Source of the DNA: Bacteroidales bacterium
GTDB taxonomy: Bacteria > Bacteroidota > Bacteroidia > Bacteroidales > UBA10428
NCBI GenBank assembly: GCA_016930375.1
Contig: JAFGGU010000052.1
Coordinates: forward strand, 94,024 to 158,023
Length of the DNA stretch: 64,000 nt
Reading direction: 5' to 3'
The notes under the pieces were generated by a model that had not been told where the DNA came from, ran no database searches, and saw only the letters and a list, made by a program, of their open reading frames with translations. Shown piece after piece: positions 60,329 to 64,000 of the stretch (within the stretch, counting starts at the first letter, position 1; each line of letters opens with the position of its first letter). The translations under genes and the position numbers were made by a program.

Positions 60329-61531
60329 TCAGATTAATAGGCTGGAGATGACTTGCGCCGCCTTAAGGGCGCCATCTTTGGGAATCTCGGGATAAGAAAC
60401 TGTTGTTCCCAGCATTTTTATGATTTCTTCAGCCAGTAATTCCGGTGTTGTTTGTGAAAGGATTAAATGCAATCCGGCCCCATGTCGTTCAAGCATTCTG
60501 GCAACACTGGCTTGTTCGCAATGCCCTTCAATAGGGAAATAAATAAAGGGTATGCGTAATGCAGTCAGTTCAAGTGTTGAGGTCGCGCCACCCTGCACAA
60601 TGGCAAGATCGCATGCTGCAAAGTGCTCGTATAGCTTGGGGATAAAGCCTTTTATGGTAATATCTTCCGGCAATTGCAGTGAATCCGGATCCAACCGCGG
60701 ACCAGTAACCAGAATCACACGAAGTGCAGGTATGCTTTTCTTCACAAGGATGCAAGCTTTACCGCACAGTTCGAGAAGTTCCTTTCCGATGGCTGTTCCC
60801 CCCATGGAACAGATCACCAGGGGTTCATGGTCGTAACCTAATTTTATGCGTACTGCCGGTTTATCCGAAAAATGCGCCGGCTCAAACGGGAACACATATC
60901 CTATAAACGTGTACATAGCCTTGGCAAAATCACGGCGTCGGGGCATCATAAAACCAAACGTATCATCTGGGATATCTTCAAGTTCACCGACAAAGAGGCC
61001 CAGATCGTATGAAGGTTTACGCTTATGCCGGTAATCATGCGACCAAACACGATTCCAGTAGTACACCCCGAGAAGTTCCAGCGGATTCTTTGACATGGCA
61101 TGCAATCCAACAAAGTCATAGATCATGACGAACGGGAAATTCTTCTTTTCAGGATGTTCTCTCATGGCCAGTGTAATCTCATAGGCTTCGTCACCAATGA
61201 TCAGGTCATATTGCTTTTTACTGATGAGATCCAGGAAGAATTCAACATTTTTCTGCCATTCACCTCTCGATTTCATCAAATAGCTGAAGATATTAAGTTG
61301 TGAACCCTTAGCTGCCGTTTCGGCAGCCAGATTTTCATTAGTATATTGTTCAATACCCGGAACCAGTTTTTCTCCGGCTTCCAATAAGACAATTGTTGCC
61401 GGGTCTGATGCGATCCAGTCAATTTCCACTCCCGCAATTAGCTTTCTTAACTGATTGGCAATGGCTATATCCCTGCCGATGTGCCCGAGTCCCAAGGACC
61501 CGCTTATGTAAAGAATACATGTCTTTTTCAT
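60329..61531 (-). CDS. MurG-like (GT28/GT1 fold) glycosyltransferase
   Basis: 400 residues with a GT-B fold. The N-terminus SGSLGLGHIGRDIAIANQLRK is the glycine-rich loop seen in MurG and related enzymes; the C-terminal half has VICSMGGTAIG, VTGPRLD, FIPKLYEHFAACDLAIVQGGATSTLELTALRIPFIYFPIEGHCEQ, which is the donor-binding region of GT28-like and UDP-glucuronosyl-type transferases. It should move a sugar from a nucleotide donor. Real murG would sit with the division and cell wall genes; here the neighbour is a methyltransferase, so a specialised glycolipid or polysaccharide is more probable. Acceptor not known. Confidence 0.85.
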   Translation of the reverse strand: MKKTCILYISGSLGLGHIGRDIAIANQLRKLIAGVEIDWIASDPATIVLLEAGEKLVPGIEQYTNENLAAETAAKGSQLNIFSYLMKSRGEWQKNVEFFLDLISKKQYDLIIGDEAYEITLAMREHPEKKNFPFVMIYDFVGLHAMSKNPLELLGVYYWNRVWSHDYRHKRKPSYDLGLFVGELEDIPDDTFGFMMPRRRDFAKAMYTFIGYVFPFEPAHFSDKPAVRIKLGYDHEPLVICSMGGTAIGKELLELCGKACILVKKSIPALRVILVTGPRLDPDSLQLPEDITIKGFIPKLYEHFAACDLAIVQGGATSTLELTALRIPFIYFPIEGHCEQASVARMLERHGAGLHLILSQTTPELLAEEIIKMLGTTVSYPEIPKDGALKAAQVISSLLI

Positions 61532-61773
61532 TTACTCCCTATTTATGGTTTACAGCAATTAAGAAGTGAATAATACAAGGACACTGGAAAATGAAATGAA
61601 AGAGAAATCAGGACTGGTAATAAGAAATTTATGGACTATTCCTTGAAATTCCTAATCTATAAGGAATTTTTTCATCATACCCCAAATAACCACCTATCCA
61701 CTCATTGCTCAATTGCTAGGCGAAGTTACAGCTATACTTCATAGCGCTTGGCGTATTTGTGGGTTGTTATTGT

Positions 61774-62478
61774 TTACATAACAGGTTGCTCTATATTCTT
61801 GAATTCGGTAACCAACTGTGCTGTTTTATAGCCGAGAGAAAGGTCTGATTTTAAAACAATAAAGTAAGGAGATTGTCCGTAGAGCTTATAAATATCCTTG
61901 TAATACCTAAAGAGATAATAAGCAGCTCCTGCAGTTCCTAAAGGGGTAATGCCAAATAGCAGGTGCACTGTTTTTGAGTAGTTTGTCCGGGTTTTTATCA
62001 GGAAGGAATACTCTTCATTTTTTCCAATGGTGACTTCCTTACCCGCAATTTGAAAACTGGCATGGTAAGTCCCCGGGGTTGAATCTGCCGCAAGGTCAAC
62101 CTTGAAGTCGGGATAATATTTCTTCAGGATTGCTTTTGTTCTCATGTTCGATAAAGGCCCGCCCACACAAAATTCATCCATGGGCTCAATTGACTCCGGA
62201 ATTTTATGAAAAGGAATGATCTCGGGATCTACCTTTAAATCAAGCGCCAGATGCGCAAGGTATGTAAATGCATACGCATCCTGGTGGTGAATAAATCCGC
62301 CCCAGTTATCTGTTTTGTGCACAGATGTTGAGATTATGCACTTTGATTCTGTAAATCCTAAAACCAGGCGAAGTTTTCGCCTGTTAAGCCTGGTATGTGA
62401 ATAGGTATATAAGCTAACAATCAATACAACGATCAGACTTGTTGCAATTCCCGTAATAAAAGAGATTGTGAAGTTCAT
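61774..62478 (-). CDS. Membrane-anchored protein of unknown function
   Basis: 234 residues. An N-terminal membrane anchor (about 5-27, ISFITGIATSLIVVLIVSLYTYS) is followed by basic residues and a soluble domain beginning RKLRLVLGFTESKCIISTSVHKTDNWGG. Conserved-looking stretches are AYAFTYLAHLAL, FCVGGPLSNMRTKAILKKYYPDF and LLFGITPLGTAGAAYYLFRYY. The GGPLSN and GITPLGTAGAA stretches suggest a ligand or nucleotide-binding pocket, but I do not recognise the family. A lone gene with 242 bp to its downstream neighbour and about 800 bp free upstream. Confidence 0.6.
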   Translation of the reverse strand: MNFTISFITGIATSLIVVLIVSLYTYSHTRLNRRKLRLVLGFTESKCIISTSVHKTDNWGGFIHHQDAYAFTYLAHLALDLKVDPEIIPFHKIPESIEPMDEFCVGGPLSNMRTKAILKKYYPDFKVDLAADSTPGTYHASFQIAGKEVTIGKNEEYSFLIKTRTNYSKTVHLLFGITPLGTAGAAYYLFRYYKDIYKLYGQSPYFIVLKSDLSLGYKTAQLVTEFKNIEQPVM

Positions 62479-63275
62479 GGATACCTCCGCTTGATTAATT
62501 CAAACTGCAAATTATTTTCAATATTTACCTTGATTCGGTTTAATATTTATTTTGTTGATCATGATCAATTCAGATTTGGCTTTAAGCCTAGTTCCCGTAA
62601 TTTCTCCGTCGTGACAGTGCCTTCCATAAAAGATCCATTGCCATGTTAATACCGATTAGTCTATTTCTGACATATTCGATTATTTAAAAATCATTTGTTT
62701 TTTCTACATGAGGGAACTCTTTATTAAAGTTAGACTATTTTAATTTTAAAAAATAGGCTGTGAGTTCTACCATTATAACTAAATAGTCTGTAGAAACATT
62801 TGTTAATTCGGCAAGAAGGCGGGCGGAAGCATCGATTTGATTTGCTTTTCTCTCTTTTCGGCTTACGACCTATCTGGGAAAGATTCAGTGTGAAACAAAA
62901 CAAAAGGATTGTTATGTTTTGTCGATCCTGGATGAGAAAAAGGTCAGTATTCTTTAATTATTTGCACTGCTGGCTTGCTTTCAATAAGGAATAAATCACA
63001 ATATGTTTATACAAACTATTGGTACAAGCGGATTAGAGACTATGCAATAAACAACATAACTGGTAAAATAACAAAAATAGGATGATTGCCAACATACAAA
63101 ACAAGAATATATCAACCTTTCGCACAAATATATCTTTGCTGCAGAATACTTGCAGTTCATCCAGCTTTTTATTATCTTAGTAATCAATAACAATGCAATT
63201 CAACACCTACGTCAGCATTTTGGAGGACCGTCAGGCATAAATAATCAAATTTTGTCAGGAGATAGACTTAATATC
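62479..63275. other. AT-rich intergenic region, nothing clear
   Basis: 797 bp between divergent genes. It is AT-rich with scattered words such as TAGTCTATTT and AAATAGTCTG. A 64-codon TTG-start frame at 62800-62994 has no recognisable features and I do not support it as a gene. No promoter match good enough to report was seen; whatever drives the DUF418 gene is not evident. Confidence 0.4.
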
Positions 63276-64000
63276 ATGCCCAATATATCACCAATAGAGC
63301 CAAAACAAAGAATTGAAATTCTTGATATATTGCGTGGAGTTGCATTGCTCGGCATTATATTTAATAACATTCTCTATTTTAGCGGCTATTCCTTCATTCC
63401 CTATACTAAGCTTCAGCAAACTCCGACTTTTCAATTGGATGAAAAGATATATCTTTTACAGGAAATTTTTGTTAGTGGGAAATTCTATACACTCTTTTGC
63501 TTATTGTTTGCAACAGGATTTTACCTTCAAATAAGTAAAAACAAAAATAACACTATTGATTTTTTGAAAACATATCGACGACGGTTGTTTGTTCTACTCA
63601 TAATAGGGCTGATACACATCCTGATTTGGTTTGGGGATATTTTATTTCTGTATGCGCTGATAGGTTTTATCCTTATTTTATTCCGAAAAACTACGACAAG
63701 GAATCTTTTCAGGTGGGCGCTCTTTTTCCTGTTGCTGCCAATATTAATTGATTTTGCGCTAATGCCTTTTTTTCACGCTTCAGATACTATAGCTGTAAAG
63801 AACAATGTATCAGTGGCACACACAAACTATCCGGACATGACAGTAGAGGAGGTTTTTGAAACATTCAAGTATGGAACCATCAGAGAAATTTTCGTTTTGA
63901 ATATCCATAATTATATATGGAAATGGCTATCCTACCTTCTTTCACGAAGGTTTTTCACAGTTCTTGGAATATTCCTCCTGGGTTACTATTTAAGTGCAAC
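63276..64000 (+). CDS. DUF418 family membrane protein (partial, runs off right edge)
   Basis: The ATG at 63276 opens a frame that continues to the window end, about 241 codons. The product starts MPNISPIEPKQRIEILDILRGVALLGIIFNN, the well-conserved N-terminus of DUF418 proteins (R-I-x-x-L-D-x-L-R-G-x-A-x-x-G-I), and continues with helices SGKFYTLFCLLFATGFYL, RRRLFVLLIIGLIHILIWFGDILFLYALIGFIL and RWALFFLLLPILIDFALM, then a soluble loop. These are multi-pass inner membrane proteins related to acyltransferase-3-type proteins. The role and the missing half cannot be judged. Confidence 0.85.
   Translation, partial: MPNISPIEPKQRIEILDILRGVALLGIIFNNILYFSGYSFIPYTKLQQTPTFQLDEKIYLLQEIFVSGKFYTLFCLLFATGFYLQISKNKNNTIDFLKTYRRRLFVLLIIGLIHILIWFGDILFLYALIGFILILFRKTTTRNLFRWALFFLLLPILIDFALMPFFHASDTIAVKNNVSVAHTNYPDMTVEEVFETFKYGTIREIFVLNIHNYIWKWLSYLLSRRFFTVLGIFLLGYYLSA

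Noticed and set aside
60329..61531. Housekeeping murG
   Set aside because: Similar fold and loop, but no mur or fts neighbours and a methyltransferase partner; a specialised transferase is more probable.
62800..62994. 64-codon frame with TTG start upstream of the DUF418 gene
   Set aside because: No signal, domain or promoter; composition is what AT-rich intergenic sequence gives by chance.
1..64000. CRISPR array, tRNA or rRNA genes
   Set aside because: No regularly spaced repeats, cloverleaf-like sequences or rRNA-like stretches were seen when reading both strands.

Overview
The window looks like part of a Bacteroidota chromosome, probably an environmental, Bacteroidales-like lineage. Support: promoters with the TAnnTTTG -7 element and a TTG about 19-20 nt upstream, no purine-rich ribosome-binding sites, beta-propeller (Reg_prop/Y_Y_Y) sensor kinases, an ECF sigma/FecR/SusC-FecA-type receptor trio, a GH106 glycosidase and many lipoproteins. 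No rRNA, tRNA, CRISPR array, transposase or phage gene was found.

Layout. 1-2858: start of a secreted TPR-CHAT protein running off the left edge. 3057-4247: M24 peptidase. 4253-14972: four co-oriented signalling genes, namely two paralogous propeller sensor kinases, a TolB/FlgO-TPR membrane protein between them, and a soluble REC-HK-REC-AraC hybrid. Upstream in the same orientation lie a DUF4956 membrane protein, a secreted CotH-like kinase-fold protein and a small secreted protein (15040-17429). Two of these carry an identical four-repeat Pho-box-like promoter array. 17677-21108: redox cluster (DUF302, DUF2892, stand-alone GroES, Trx-Grx fusion, anchored thioredoxin, atypical thioredoxin reductase, single-Cys thioredoxin-like protein), divergent from a Crp/Fnr regulator. 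22077-25831: NTF2-like lipoprotein, TPR protein, AraC regulator, barrel protein.

26066-33575: ECF sigma factor, FecR and TonB receptor, followed by a Q-rich Spy-like protein, a barrel protein, a lipoprotein and a DUF2202 lipoprotein. Three copies of one two-block promoter with the same 13-nt spacer lie before the sigma gene, the Q-rich gene and the DUF2202 gene, which points to a local ECF regulon. 33635-35417: second DUF4956/CotH-like pair. 35613-38453: GH106. 38997-40482: SLAC1/TehA channel plus a second DUF302 protein. 40646-44310: divergent 5'-nucleotidase and calcineurin-type phosphoesterase. 44326-49963: TetR, porin, ABC ATPase, two FtsX-type permeases and a LolA-like protein, with a nested palindromic operator over the TetR promoter.

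50075-64000: small membrane protein, tandem SRPBCC protein, a third CotH-like gene, exported PNPOx-like protein, an unknown secreted protein, TruA, M48 lipoprotein protease, two convergent overlapping L,D-transpeptidases, an 818-bp repeat island containing a 447-bp unit bounded by perfect 24-bp inverted repeats, a methyltransferase and MurG-like glycosyltransferase pair, an unknown membrane-anchored protein, and the start of a DUF418 protein at the right edge.

The strongest candidates for undescribed biology are the duplicated CotH-like/DUF4956 cassettes with their shared Pho-like promoter, the ECF regulon, and the split phosphorelay. All functions are inferred by reading sequence; no database search was run.
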